NCBI GenBank assembly: GCA_020446675.1
Contig: JAGREE010000030.1
Span: 1-45,823, forward strand
DNA length: 45,823 nt
Origin: Alphaproteobacteria bacterium
GTDB taxonomy: Bacteria; Pseudomonadota; Alphaproteobacteria; Sphingomonadales; Emcibacteraceae
Reading direction: 5' to 3'
Numbering within the stretch: the first letter of the stretch is position 1; each line of letters begins with the position of its first letter. Below the pieces are notes generated by a model. That model was not told the origin of the DNA and made no database searches. It saw nothing but the letters and a program-made list of their open reading frames with translations. Positions 26,232 to 34,942 of this stretch are shown here, piece after piece. Position numbers and translations under genes: made by a program.

Positions 26232-27392
26232 TTACCCTCTTAAAGGATGAATGGTAACACCCTGAACAACCCTGTTTACGGTTCCACTGGCACTTGGACT
26301 GTCGGGGGAATTTCCAATTTTATACGCTTGGTAAAAGGCAAAAATCTGGGCCCAGATTGCAAAGGGAAATAATAAACTATAATCCTTTTCCGTATCCATA
26401 TCATTGATGAAAACGAAATCCCCTTTGGTAATTTCTTCATCTTTTCGGGCCGTTAAGGCAATTATCTGCCCCACTTCTCCATCATGCCTTAGTTCCTGCA
26501 GTAAATCCAAATCAAATTGGCGGGTAAACGGATCATTGGACATGAAAATAATCACCAAAGTATCTTTGTTAATTATGGTTTTGGGGCCATGACGAAACCC
26601 AAGTGGAGATTGGGACATGGTAATGATCTCTCCATCCGTCATTTCCAGCAATTTCAGGGAGGCTTCCTGTGCAAGACCATAAAATCCATTGCTGCCTAGA
26701 TAGACAATACGGTCATATTTTTTGTCGACGAGTGCTTCAATCGCAGGAACCAGTTGTGTAAGAACCTGCTTGCCGGATGCAATAATAGGATCAGTGCAGG
26801 AAGAAAATTTATTTATTCCAATAAAGACAGTTAAGGCGGCATACATCATGCTCGAATAACTGGATGTCATGACAAAGCTGCGATCATGTGTTAAGTCAGG
26901 AAGTAAAATTGCCAGACTGTTTTTTTGTCCTGCGCATCTTTTAAAAAGCTCCCCGTTCTTGTTGCATGTGAAGACAAGATGGTAACAGTCTGAAATAATC
27001 TGATCCGCATAATCCACAGTTGCCACGCTTTCCGGACTACCACCGGAACGGCTGAATGACACTATAAGGGTTGGCCTGTCCTGCATTAAATACTGTTTTG
27101 GGCTTGAAACCAGATCTGTTGTCGCTATCGTTTCAACCTGGCGACCCATTATTTCAGATAACATGGGGGCAATACAGGCCCCAATGAAGGAAGACGTTCC
27201 GGCACCGGTAAAAATAATGCGGAGATTTTTTTGATTAATTAAAGGTGAGAGAAACGCTTGAATTTTATCCTCTTCCAATCCTAACATATTCTGTGTGAGT
27301 TTCCATGCATGTGGCTGCTGCTCTATTTCCTGTGCCGTTAAAATGGCACCTTTTTCAGTCAGCAGGTCCTGGGACAGGTTTAAGTGTTTCAT
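26232..27392 (-). CDS. agaS: AgaS-like SIS-domain amino-sugar phosphate isomerase/deaminase
   Basis: A 386-residue protein with two SIS domains, as in AgaS and the GlmS isomerase half. Domain 1 begins IIFTGAGTSSFIGACIAPML, followed by ATTDLVSSPKQYL and SFSRSGGSPESVATV. Domain 2 contains DRIVYLGSNGFYGLAQEASLKLLEM and LGFRHGPKTII near residue 265. AgaS-type enzymes convert galactosamine 6-phosphate to tagatose 6-phosphate plus ammonia. Neighbours (kinase and GatZ/KbaZ-like) support that assignment over GlmS, whose glutaminase half is absent. The start overlaps the gatZ-like stop as ATGA. Confidence 0.87.
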   Translation of the reverse strand: MKHLNLSQDLLTEKGAILTAQEIEQQPHAWKLTQNMLGLEEDKIQAFLSPLINQKNLRIIFTGAGTSSFIGACIAPMLSEIMGRQVETIATTDLVSSPKQYLMQDRPTLIVSFSRSGGSPESVATVDYADQIISDCYHLVFTCNKNGELFKRCAGQKNSLAILLPDLTHDRSFVMTSSYSSMMYAALTVFIGINKFSSCTDPIIASGKQVLTQLVPAIEALVDKKYDRIVYLGSNGFYGLAQEASLKLLEMTDGEIITMSQSPLGFRHGPKTIINKDTLVIIFMSNDPFTRQFDLDLLQELRHDGEVGQIIALTARKDEEITKGDFVFINDMDTEKDYSLLFPFAIWAQIFAFYQAYKIGNSPDSPSASGTVNRVVQGVTIHPLRG

Positions 27393-28678
27393 TGGGTGCT
27401 CTCATTTTGATGGCAGGCATTATAATATTGATCAAGAACGCTGCCTATATTATTTAAAATAATTTCATTGAAATTGTTTTTTATCTGCCCATTTCTAATT
27501 GCTTGATATTGTAAAGGCAGAAATTGTGAAAGCAACGTTAGGGACGGCGGATTAGAATTCCAGCTATGTTCCAGCTTTTTCAGTGCCGCCCTTATTGTCT
27601 CATCAGGCCAATAATAGCGAATTCTGTCTGATAGACTATATTGCATATCCAGTCGTTGTTGATTGGGTTCTGATGAATAATAGGATTTCCAGTATTTTGG
27701 ATTGTTATGCATCACTTGCATAACGGTCTGGCGTAGGTTTGATTTATTTTGAATATTCTGCCACTGACTTTCAATTTCATCCATTGCCCATAAAACCTCC
27801 CGTAATGCGAAGGTGAGACCTGGGCCTACTTTTAAAATGGCAAAATGGTCTTTGACCAGTTGTTTTAGATTTCCTTCCGTCTGATAATCGGTTGAGTGGG
27901 CCTCGAAAACCAGGGTTTCTATACTATTCAGGGAAGCGCTTAAAGCTGATGCCTTATCCGCCTCATAATCAATGACCTTATGGTGGTCAAATTCTACACC
28001 GGGCTGGACGACTACTCCGACAACTCTTGACCAGACATTTTCCAGCCCTGTATCGATGAATGCTTTTTTATGCATTTCGATAGTTTTAAGTGCAGCAGAG
28101 GATGACGTTACTTCCAGAGCATTTAATTCTTCCTTTGCGCCGCCAGGAACGGGCACTTCGGTACCAATAATATAAACCGGGGCTTCTCCACCCGATTTTT
28201 CCCAGGTGTTTTCTGCTATTTTACATAATTGTGCGGCACGACGAGCAACAAGTTCATCAGATAATATCTCAGGATCGCCCTGGCAGGCCATTGAGCAATC
28301 CAGATGAATTTTGCGAAAGCCCGCTTTTACATATTGTTCTATTAATATCTCCGATTTTGCCATAGCCTCTTCAGCAGTTAAGTTCTGCCAACAGTTTGGT
28401 CCTAAATGATCGCCGCCAAAAAGAATTCTGCTTTTGGGAAAATCAATTTTATCAGCAATATTATAAACAAAACTGATAAAATTTTCAGGACGCATTCCGG
28501 TATAGCCGCCATCCTGATTAACCTGATTTGAAGTTGCTTCAATTAAAACATCGCCGTTTTTGATCAGACTATGGCGTAGGCTTGCTTCAATTACAAATGG
28601 GTTGGCTGAACAAATGGATGTTATGCCAACCAGTTGGCCAGATTTATGTCGTTTAACAATCTCTAGGATAGCTTTCAT
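27389..28678 (-). CDS. GatZ/KbaZ-like tagatose-bisphosphate aldolase non-catalytic subunit
   Basis: A 429-residue protein of the D-tagatose-1,6-bisphosphate aldolase subunit GatZ/KbaZ family. Typical motifs are GITSICSANPFVIEASL, EATSNQVNQDGGYTGMRPENF, LFGGDHLGPNCWQN, FRKIHLDCSMACQGDP and VGPGLTFALREVLWAM. In E. coli these proteins are needed for full activity of the GatY/KbaY catalytic subunit. No GatY/KbaY-like class II aldolase is present in this operon or anywhere in the window, so the catalytic partner must be elsewhere or this protein acts alone. It sits between the transporter and agaS, closely spaced with both. Confidence 0.88.
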   Translation of the reverse strand: MKAILEIVKRHKSGQLVGITSICSANPFVIEASLRHSLIKNGDVLIEATSNQVNQDGGYTGMRPENFISFVYNIADKIDFPKSRILFGGDHLGPNCWQNLTAEEAMAKSEILIEQYVKAGFRKIHLDCSMACQGDPEILSDELVARRAAQLCKIAENTWEKSGGEAPVYIIGTEVPVPGGAKEELNALEVTSSSAALKTIEMHKKAFIDTGLENVWSRVVGVVVQPGVEFDHHKVIDYEADKASALSASLNSIETLVFEAHSTDYQTEGNLKQLVKDHFAILKVGPGLTFALREVLWAMDEIESQWQNIQNKSNLRQTVMQVMHNNPKYWKSYYSSEPNQQRLDMQYSLSDRIRYYWPDETIRAALKKLEHSWNSNPPSLTLLSQFLPLQYQAIRNGQIKNNFNEIILNNIGSVLDQYYNACHQNESTQ

Positions 28679-28681
28679 GAA

Positions 28682-29587
28682 TTATGCATCTCCGGTGCTG
28701 TTGTTTTTTTCTTCGTCAACCGGTTCTATTGCCAGTAGCATTGCGGCCGTAACAGCAAAAATAATTGCTAAAATTTTTGTTGGTGCCGGTATTATTCCCA
28801 AGGCAACTAATGAAATTATGGCGGTTATCAATGGTGCGCCAGCATTGGTCATGGGAGAAACAACAATCGCCTTTCCATACCTGAATGCATAGACAAGACA
28901 TAATGCACCAATAGCGTTTAATATTTGAATGGACGCTGCTATGCTGACATTATAAGCACTCCAATCTGTGAAAGTAGAAAAATCAGTCATCCAGATTGCT
29001 AAGGGAATAAGCAATAGGCTGGTGATCATCATATAAAAGAATATACTTTCTGCATTCATACTTTCATTTGATATTTTCATAAAATATGCCTGGATGCCCC
29101 AGGCGGCGGAAATACTTAACGCCAGAAAGAACCACAAAAATCCATGAATATTGTCGCTGTCACCTGAGCTATATTCAAAAAATTGCAGTGAGATAAGCGC
29201 AAGAACCACGCCAACTGCGCCCAATTTGGTTGTGCGTTCTTTAAGAAGGATCAGAGATAGTATTATGGTGACCATAGGTGAAAGTGCAATAATCGGAAAA
29301 ATCAGATAAGCCGGGCCAATCGTTAAAGTATAAAATAATACCATTTGGCCAATTGCCCCCAATAGTCCAATTACAGAACCTAAAAATATTGATCTGGAAT
29401 CATGCTGAAGTTTCCAGTTTATCATTTTTAAAACGAAAATGGCGGGGAAGATCATTGTTAATGCCCAGATAATATAGATTATCGTGTCTGGCATATGACC
29501 TGCCGTCAGACCGGAAAAAGCACCCCAAACACCCCAGAATAGTGTGGTAATGAGCGCATAGATCAGCCAAAGTTTTGATTTATTCAC
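28682..29587 (-). CDS. EamA/DMT-family transporter
   Basis: A 301-residue inner-membrane protein with about ten hydrophobic helices and the internal duplication of EamA drug/metabolite transporters (first half from LIYALITTLFWGVWGAF, second from FLWFFLALSISAAWGIQAYF). I use GTG 29587 because AGGGG lies correctly before it. A TTG six codons upstream has no such site. First gene of the amino-sugar operon, ending 3 bases before the gatZ-like start. By context it may import the amino sugar or a precursor, which would be an unusual role for the family; the substrate is not readable from sequence. Confidence 0.85.
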   Translation of the reverse strand: MNKSKLWLIYALITTLFWGVWGAFSGLTAGHMPDTIIYIIWALTMIFPAIFVLKMINWKLQHDSRSIFLGSVIGLLGAIGQMVLFYTLTIGPAYLIFPIIALSPMVTIILSLILLKERTTKLGAVGVVLALISLQFFEYSSGDSDNIHGFLWFFLALSISAAWGIQAYFMKISNESMNAESIFFYMMITSLLLIPLAIWMTDFSTFTDWSAYNVSIAASIQILNAIGALCLVYAFRYGKAIVVSPMTNAGAPLITAIISLVALGIIPAPTKILAIIFAVTAAMLLAIEPVDEEKNNSTGDA

Positions 29588-29645
29588 ATTCTTCCCCTTC
29601 AACAATAATCATTATCCCGAATATTGCTGAGATCAGGATAAGTGA

Positions 29646-29717
29646 TATTAAATTATATTTAATATAATTAATTCAGACAGTTAGTCTAATTTTTATTATT
29701 TCTAATTGGGAAATTAG
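29646..29717. promoter_or_regulatory. Two inverted repeats upstream of the amino-sugar operon
   Basis: TATTAAAT (29646-29653) and ATTTAATA (29657-29664) form a perfect 19-base inverted repeat. CTAATT (29702-29707) and AATTAG (29712-29717) form a second. Both lie 59-130 bases before the transporter start and could be operators. No regulator gene is adjacent and the area is very AT-rich, so chance is possible. Confidence 0.35.
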
Positions 29718-29772
29718 TATAGGCAGACTTTTAATTATAGACAATAAATAATAAAGTCAGGAATTATAAAAG

Positions 29773-29817
29773 ACTAACGCCCCAATGTTATCCGGAATTC
29801 GGCATGAGGGCGTTAGT
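29773..29817 (-). terminator. Terminator after phyH
   Basis: ACTAACGCCC (29773-29782) pairs with GGGCGTTAGT (29808-29817), a perfect 10-base stem with a 25-base loop. It lies 20 bases past the phyH stop, and CTTTTA follows on the minus strand. It separates the quorum-sensing operon from the amino-sugar operon. Confidence 0.7.
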
Positions 29818-29836
29818 TGCTTCGCATGATTAAGGA

Positions 29837-30700
29837 TTAGGCAACCTGCTTCTTTTTCAGGTCTTCAATTACAGCCAACAAATGATCAGGAATACTATCA
29901 ACAGCGGGAAGCACATCAGGGCGCTCCCCGCCGAGAAGTTTAGACGGACAGTTGTATTCATACCCTCCAAGGTTTGGTTTATGAATCCTATATCCGATTA
30001 AGTCCTGTATTTCTTTAGGAAATCCTGAGGCTATTTCTGGCGGATAAGCCAGGAATTGGTTTTCATTCTGTTTCAGCCAGCCAAGCGAATAGCTGATAAT
30101 TATACCTGTTCTGCTTTCATTACAGAAATTTGCGCCACCGCAATGGCGTGTTGAGCCAAGGAAAACAAGCGCAGATCCTTTTTTCATTACAGCGGGTATT
30201 GCATCGTCTTTGTTATATTCAAAGGCCTGAGACTGATCTTTATAAGCGGGCCACATTCTTGTAGCGCCATTTTCAACTGTAAAATCGTCTACGGCCCAGA
30301 TAACATTGATCAGATATTCGCTTTCTTTTTTGCATGGCCACATCAGTTCATCCCTGTGAACGGGTTGTTCTGGAGAATCCGGATGAATTCTTACGGCCTG
30401 CGTCAGATTAAGCTGGTACCAGTCACAATGTGGTAATAAAAATTCGTCAGCGATACGGAGCACTTCCGGATGCAAAACCAGTTCCTGGGTCATTGGTACT
30501 TTGCTGAGAAGAGATCCAAAGCGTGTTGTATTATGACCGTAAAAATCGCCGACGCAGTTAGGGGTCTTATCAAACCAGACATTTAGCTGGTCTTTTAAAG
30601 TTTCCACTTCCTGTTCATTTAAAATATCTTCAAATATGATATATCCGTTTGTACGAAGCTCATCAAAAATTTTATCCTGGTCAGTTAATTTTTTTAACAT
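29837..30700 (-). CDS. Phytanoyl-CoA dioxygenase (PhyH) family protein
   Basis: A 287-residue Fe(II)/2-oxoglutarate oxygenase. The metal ligands are the HxD in QPVHRDELMW and a distal His in STRHCGGAN; the 2-oxoglutarate-binding Arg is probably in ESRTGIIISYSLGW. ATG 30700 is chosen because GGAG lies 8 bases upstream; a longer frame to 30751 would cover the preceding small gene. The start overlaps the 59-residue gene by 20 bases, making luxI-small ORF-phyH one operon. PhyH genes next to luxI are, from memory, recurrent in sphingomonads, so it may hydroxylate the signal, its acyl precursor or a product under quorum control. Confidence 0.88.
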   Translation of the reverse strand: MLKKLTDQDKIFDELRTNGYIIFEDILNEQEVETLKDQLNVWFDKTPNCVGDFYGHNTTRFGSLLSKVPMTQELVLHPEVLRIADEFLLPHCDWYQLNLTQAVRIHPDSPEQPVHRDELMWPCKKESEYLINVIWAVDDFTVENGATRMWPAYKDQSQAFEYNKDDAIPAVMKKGSALVFLGSTRHCGGANFCNESRTGIIISYSLGWLKQNENQFLAYPPEIASGFPKEIQDLIGYRIHKPNLGGYEYNCPSKLLGGERPDVLPAVDSIPDHLLAVIEDLKKKQVA

Positions 30701-30860
30701 TTTCAATCTCCGTTTCAAGTTGTTCAAAACTATATATTTCACGTCCTTCATAGTGGCTTGCGTACTGTTCTATAAATTCGACCAAATCCTGCTGTTGGTT
30801 AACGCTCAACGTCTGCAAGGCATCTCTGGCACGAATAAGTAAAGTGTCCAGTCTATTCAT
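30681..30860 (-). CDS. Small conserved-looking protein between luxI and phyH
   Basis: A 59-residue acidic, helix-rich protein (MNRLDTLLIRARDALQTLSV, then QQQDLVEFIEQYASHYEG). ATG 30860 has GGAGAG 7 bases upstream. It starts 11 bases after the luxI stop and overlaps phyH. Family not recognised. It has no signal peptide and no membrane segment. Confidence 0.7.
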   Translation of the reverse strand: MNRLDTLLIRARDALQTLSVNQQQDLVEFIEQYASHYEGREIYSFEQLETEIENVKKIN

Positions 30861-30871
30861 GATCAACTCTC

Positions 30872-31498
30872 CTAAGCCACATCGTAAAAATCGGGAACAA
30901 GGATTGATTGTGCAGGACTTAACCCCATATTCTCACGAACATTTTTCAGGTCTTCCTGTGTGACATCAATTGCGAATGCGCCAACGGCAAGCTTATTTTT
31001 ATATTGCGGAATTCCCAGGGGATAGATTTGCCATCCGGCTCTCAGACAATGGGCAAGAAGTGGCATATTGATTACGAAAGTGATTTTATCCCAGCCATGC
31101 ATTACAGCGCATTCCATAACACCACAAATCATATATCGCATGGCTTCAAGCCGATCAGACCTGCTGACGAGTTCAGGATTATAGCAATATCTTGAACCTT
31201 CAAATATGGTTGGCCCGACAGGAACACCTTCGCTGCATAAATCATTGAATATTTCTGACATAAGGTGCGGCTTACATGTGGGATTTAATCTGATAGAGCT
31301 CATGATTTTCCCGGAGTCATCATCAATACAAACCAGGTAAATTGTGTCATCAGTATCAAACTGGTCAATTTCCTCACCGCCTTCGCAGTTTAAATCCCAC
31401 CTTAGACGATCAATAAATACAGCCGTACGTTGTTTATACATTTGTGATAAAATGTCGGTATATGAGTTTCGATTTGTTTTATTTATCAAGTGAATCAT
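30872..31498 (-). CDS. luxI: Acyl-homoserine-lactone synthase (LuxI family)
   Basis: A 208-residue LuxI-type autoinducer synthase making an acyl-homoserine lactone from acyl donor and S-adenosylmethionine. Conserved features are the N-terminal RTAVFIDRLRWDL with Arg, Phe and Trp, the acidic EIDQFDTDDTIYL, SSIRLNP, and IFEGSRYCYNP with its Glu/Ser-Arg. The C-terminal part contains ITFVINMPLLAHCLRAGWQIYPLG. AAGGAGA lies 8 bases before the ATG. It is downstream of luxR on the same strand, with a candidate lux box between. The chain length of the signal cannot be read from sequence. Confidence 0.92.
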   Translation of the reverse strand: MIHLINKTNRNSYTDILSQMYKQRTAVFIDRLRWDLNCEGGEEIDQFDTDDTIYLVCIDDDSGKIMSSIRLNPTCKPHLMSEIFNDLCSEGVPVGPTIFEGSRYCYNPELVSRSDRLEAMRYMICGVMECAVMHGWDKITFVINMPLLAHCLRAGWQIYPLGIPQYKNKLAVGAFAIDVTQEDLKNVRENMGLSPAQSILVPDFYDVA

Positions 31499-31546
31499 CA
31501 GTCCATCTCCTTAAGCAAATAATGCCTTTTGAGGACTGATTAAAAC

Positions 31547-31566
31547 AACTACCTGATGGAGTAGGT
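31547..31566. promoter_or_regulatory. Candidate lux box upstream of luxI
   Basis: AACTACCTGATGGAGTAGGT fits the NNCT-N12-AGNN half-site layout of LuxR-family binding sites, and also contains ACCT-N8-AGGT. It lies 49 bases before the luxI start, a normal distance for a box overlapping the -35 region. A weak CATTAT that could be a -10 follows ~23 bases downstream. Confidence 0.55.
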
Positions 31567-31676
31567 CTATTCTATTAAAAGTTGAATAAAATTTTATTAA
31601 ATTTATATATAGTGGTTATTTGAACCATCCTTTGTATTAAGTCCACTTTTAATATAATTTTTATATGTGAATGAGA

Positions 31677-32468
31677 TTAGCGTGGAAGATGTATAAAACC
31701 GGATTGTTCAGGTTTTAGTGCAGGTTTGTTTACTTCCACATCCATATAGGAAATGTCACCGTAAAATAAAGCGCGAATGACAGCCTGATTACGTGTCGCC
31801 ACTTTGTAGTGGTTTAAAATAGCTTTGACATGGAACTTTACAGTATTTTCACTAATTCCTAAAATTTTACTGACTGCCCAGTCACTCTTTCCCATAGCAA
31901 TCATTTGCAGGCATTCGATTTGCCGTGTTGTTGGCTTTTTACGCTGATTAATTGATTTGGTTTTCATTTTAATGGCGGTTTCATAAAGATAGACAGACAT
32001 TAGCTGAATAGCCATTAAGGCGTGTGGGTCAACTTCGCCGGGTTGAAAAACGACCGAACAAGAGGCGGAATATCCATCTCCTGAATGAATTGGAATTGTA
32101 TGGCCTTCACCAAGTTCAAATTCGGAGGCTTCATTTAATATTTTTTCTTTATCAAAATTAAGGAGTGCTCGCCATGAAGGGTCAGACCAGATGAAGGGCG
32201 TAATACGCGATTTGCAGGTATCCATTATTGGATCATTTTTAAAATACTGTTTTTCATGATGATAAAGCCCCCATTCCAATGGATAGTTCGAGAGGAGGAC
32301 CGCATCATCTGGAAGATTGAAAACATCAACATGGGAAAGACAAATAAAATGTGTGCATCCTAATTTTCGAATTGTCAGGTCAAATAATCTCGCCAGTTCA
32401 ACCAGGTTTGTGACCTTGGCAGACTGCTCGATAAAATTCTGAACCTGATCAAAATAATTATGTGACAC
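31677..32468 (-). CDS. luxR: LuxR-family quorum-sensing regulator
   Basis: A 263-residue acyl-homoserine-lactone receptor. The autoinducer-binding domain (~20-165) keeps the signature WGLYHHEKQYFKNDPI (Trp, Tyr and Asp of the ligand pocket), PFIWSD and GEGHTIPIHSGDG. The C-terminal HTH (~190-250) reads TTRQIECLQMIAMGKSDWAVSKILGISENTVKFHVKAIL. It starts at GTG with GAGGAAAGA upstream. It is the likely partner of the LuxI encoded 178 bases downstream. A perfect 19-base palindrome lies ~95 bases before its start. Confidence 0.92.
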   Translation of the reverse strand: MSHNYFDQVQNFIEQSAKVTNLVELARLFDLTIRKLGCTHFICLSHVDVFNLPDDAVLLSNYPLEWGLYHHEKQYFKNDPIMDTCKSRITPFIWSDPSWRALLNFDKEKILNEASEFELGEGHTIPIHSGDGYSASCSVVFQPGEVDPHALMAIQLMSVYLYETAIKMKTKSINQRKKPTTRQIECLQMIAMGKSDWAVSKILGISENTVKFHVKAILNHYKVATRNQAVIRALFYGDISYMDVEVNKPALKPEQSGFIHLPR

Positions 32469-32562
32469 TCTTTCCTCAATTATACATTAAAAAAACGATT
32501 AATAATTACATATATTAATTATTTTTACTAACAAGAATTTTTCATTCTTCTATATCATTATA

Positions 32563-32581
32563 AATTACGCTAAGCGTAATT
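32563..32581. promoter_or_regulatory. Perfect palindrome upstream of luxR
   Basis: AATTACGCT-A-AGCGTAATT is a perfect 9+1+9 palindrome. A one-base centre cannot form an efficient RNA hairpin, so it looks like an operator for a dimeric DNA-binding protein rather than a terminator. It sits between the end of the DUF1579-like gene and luxR and does not match the lux box layout. Confidence 0.5.
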
Positions 32582-32642
32582 CCATAAGATTAAGATTTTT
32601 CAATTCAACAGGCAAGTATTGATTCAATTGTTTTTTACAATA

Positions 32643-33140
32643 CTAGTTTGCACGTTTGTAATTAATCTGCCAGTTTGTGACCCAGTTTTTACCGCCGTCA
32701 GATGTTCCCTGCCATGACCAGATAAAGCTGTCTTTCATAATATCTGAAAACACCATCCGTAACTGGGAGGCTGGTTTTGCGGGATCAGGTGTGGTCTGGA
32801 AAATATAATTATCCCCGTCTTTTTTTCCATATAGATCGAGAAAACCATTTTGTTCATCCACCCAAATCTGTCTCCATTTTCCTTCAGACTTTATATAACT
32901 TGATATGCTCATTCCTTTCAGATTAGATCCTTTGAAATCCTCTCTGATAACACAGCCGTTATAGTCTCTGGTAATCTGGTTGGTGCCTGACCCGCCTTCC
33001 CAAGTAACAGTCCATTTTCCTACCCAAAAGTCGAGTGTGGAATATTCCGGTCCGGTGCAAGGGGCGGAATTTTGTTGTGCAATCGTATTTTGAAGAGGAA
33101 TGATAAATGTCAGCACAAATAAGACTAGATATTTTGTCAT
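32643..33140 (-). CDS. Exported DUF1579-like protein
   Basis: A 165-residue protein with a signal peptide (MTKYLVLFVLTFIIPLQNTIAQQ) and a lipocalin-like body: LDFWVGKWTVTWEGGSGTNQITRDYNGCVIREDF, repeated aromatic beta-strands, and WQINYKR at the end. This resembles DUF1579 and related small beta-barrels whose function is unknown. ATG 33140 is preceded by AGGAAA; a TTG two codons upstream is less likely. Two cysteines (in SAPCTGPEY and NGCVIRE) may form a periplasmic disulfide. Confidence 0.7.
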   Translation of the reverse strand: MTKYLVLFVLTFIIPLQNTIAQQNSAPCTGPEYSTLDFWVGKWTVTWEGGSGTNQITRDYNGCVIREDFKGSNLKGMSISSYIKSEGKWRQIWVDEQNGFLDLYGKKDGDNYIFQTTPDPAKPASQLRMVFSDIMKDSFIWSWQGTSDGGKNWVTNWQINYKRAN

Positions 33141-33200
33141 GGCCAAAATTTCCTGAATAATATTTTAGTGGAGCTCTGCTCTATAATATTTTACGTTATA

Positions 33201-34103
33201 TTATTCCCAAGGCAAGTTTTTACAAACGGCCGTCAGGTGATCAACAAATAATCTTAGGCGCGTTGAAAGATAACGGTTAGGCATAAAAACAGCATTAATA
33301 TCTCGTTTTGGCCATGCAGTATATTGGGAGAGAATCTGAACCAACCTTCCATTTTTAAGATGGTCTGCGACATAGAAGATTGGCAATATGGATATTCCGA
33401 TACCCATCACTGAGGCTTCGCATAGCATTTGGCCGTTGTCACTTTTAAACGTTCCATTTAAATATACCTGGCCATATTTATCATCAGGTGTTTTGTATCG
33501 CCATTCATGCAGACCTGTATTTCTGTTGTAGGCAATAACATTGTGATTTATTAACTGATCAGGGCTTTTGGGCGTTCCATGTTTTTTAAGATATTCAGGG
33601 CTGGCACAAACAACCATGGGACAGGAAGCCAGTCTTCGGGCAATGAGACTGGAGTCTTTCAAGCTGCCAATTCTGACGACAATATCGAAACCTTCACTTG
33701 CAATATCAACAAACCGATCATCAAAACTTATATCCAGGTGAATTTCCGGATAGTCTCTAGCGAAGGCGGATATATCCTTTTTTAAATAATGAACACTCAG
33801 TCCGTGTGGCATACTTATTTTCAGGCTGCCTTTAGGGCAGGCCTTCAGTTCATGAATTTGGTCTTTTGCTTCCTCAATATCTTCGAGTGCCCGACTGACC
33901 CGTTCAAAAAACAGCGCGCCCTCTTCTGTGACAGACAGCGTTCGTGTGGTGCGGTTTAATAATTTTATCTCCAAATCATGCTCCAGATTCTGGATCTGTT
34001 TGGAAACGGCGGAACTGGTTATGCCAAGCTCACGGGCAGCCCCTATAAAGCTTTCATTTTTGACGACGGCGACGAATATGCCAACTCTTGAAATATTATC
34101 CAT
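33201..34103 (-). CDS. LysR-family transcriptional regulator
   Basis: A 300-residue LTTR. The N-terminal winged HTH (FVAVVKNESFIGAARELGITSSAVSKQIQNLEHDLEIKLLNRTTRTLSVTEEG) is followed by a type 2 periplasmic-binding-like effector domain (KGSLKISMPHGLSVHYLKKDI onward), close to the AaeR/DmlR-like subgroup. It is divergent from the pirin gene, the usual arrangement for LysR proteins controlling the neighbour. ATG 34103 is used rather than a TTG three codons upstream. Confidence 0.9.
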   Translation of the reverse strand: MDNISRVGIFVAVVKNESFIGAARELGITSSAVSKQIQNLEHDLEIKLLNRTTRTLSVTEEGALFFERVSRALEDIEEAKDQIHELKACPKGSLKISMPHGLSVHYLKKDISAFARDYPEIHLDISFDDRFVDIASEGFDIVVRIGSLKDSSLIARRLASCPMVVCASPEYLKKHGTPKSPDQLINHNVIAYNRNTGLHEWRYKTPDDKYGQVYLNGTFKSDNGQMLCEASVMGIGISILPIFYVADHLKNGRLVQILSQYTAWPKRDINAVFMPNRYLSTRLRLFVDHLTAVCKNLPWE

Positions 34104-34210
34104 GATTATCAATTAAATGGAATTAATTAAATTCTTAATAAGCATATTATCAAATATTATAAATGAAAGTAAAGTGCAGTTATAAATTGAATAAGATAAA
34201 GGACTTGAAA

Positions 34211-34930
34211 ATGATAAAACATTATCCTTATCAGAAGTTGGGTCATCATGATTATAACTGGCTGAATGCGCGTTATCATTTCAGCTTTTCTGAATATTAT
34301 AATCCTGAGCGAATGGGTTTTGGTGCCCTTAGAGTCATAAATGATGACATAATTAAAGCCGGCGCAGGATTTGACACCCATCCCCATAAAAATATGGAAA
34401 TTATTACATATGTCAGGAAAGGGGCCATTACACACAGGGATTCAAAAGGAAATTCAGGGCGCACTGAAGCAGGTGATGTTCAGGTAATGAGTGCGGGAAG
34501 CGGTATTTATCATTCTGAATTTAATCTGGAAAGTGAAGATACGAACCTGTTTCAGATATGGATATATCCGAAAGAAGAGTCCATTGAGCCACGATGGGAC
34601 AGCAGGCGTTTCCCAAAAGATAAAGTGAACGACAGTCTGACACTGATGGTTTCCGGATTTGAGGAAGATCAGGCCGAAGGTGTTTTATATATTCATCAGG
34701 ATGCCAGAATATTCGGTGGAACGCTGGAAGGCGGGCAAACCATAAATCACAGTCTGTCCAGTCAGGCATATCTGCTGGTTTCGGAAGGAAAGATAACCCT
34801 TGAGGGAGTGAACCTTAACAAGGGAGACGGTGCAGAAATTACTGAACTTGAAAGCATAAAAATTAAGGCATTGGACGATGCAGAAGTCGTAATCATCGAA
34901 GTGCCATTTAACAAAAATACAATAAATTAA
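34211..34930 (+). CDS. Pirin family protein
   Basis: A 239-residue bicupin of the pirin/YhaK family. The N-terminal cupin keeps the metal motif FDTHPHKNMEIITYV, a further Glu/His pair in GDVQVMSAGSGIYHSEFN, and FQIWIYP. Some bacterial pirins act as quercetinases or redox-sensitive partners. AAGGA lies 7 bases before ATG 34211; the frame extends upstream without a better start. It is followed after 12 bases by the FMN reductase, forming a LysR-controlled pair likely involved in quinone or electrophile response. Confidence 0.9.
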   Translation: MIKHYPYQKLGHHDYNWLNARYHFSFSEYYNPERMGFGALRVINDDIIKAGAGFDTHPHKNMEIITYVRKGAITHRDSKGNSGRTEAGDVQVMSAGSGIYHSEFNLESEDTNLFQIWIYPKEESIEPRWDSRRFPKDKVNDSLTLMVSGFEEDQAEGVLYIHQDARIFGGTLEGGQTINHSLSSQAYLLVSEGKITLEGVNLNKGDGAEITELESIKIKALDDAEVVIIEVPFNKNTIN

Positions 34931-34942
34931 GGAGTAGAAGAG

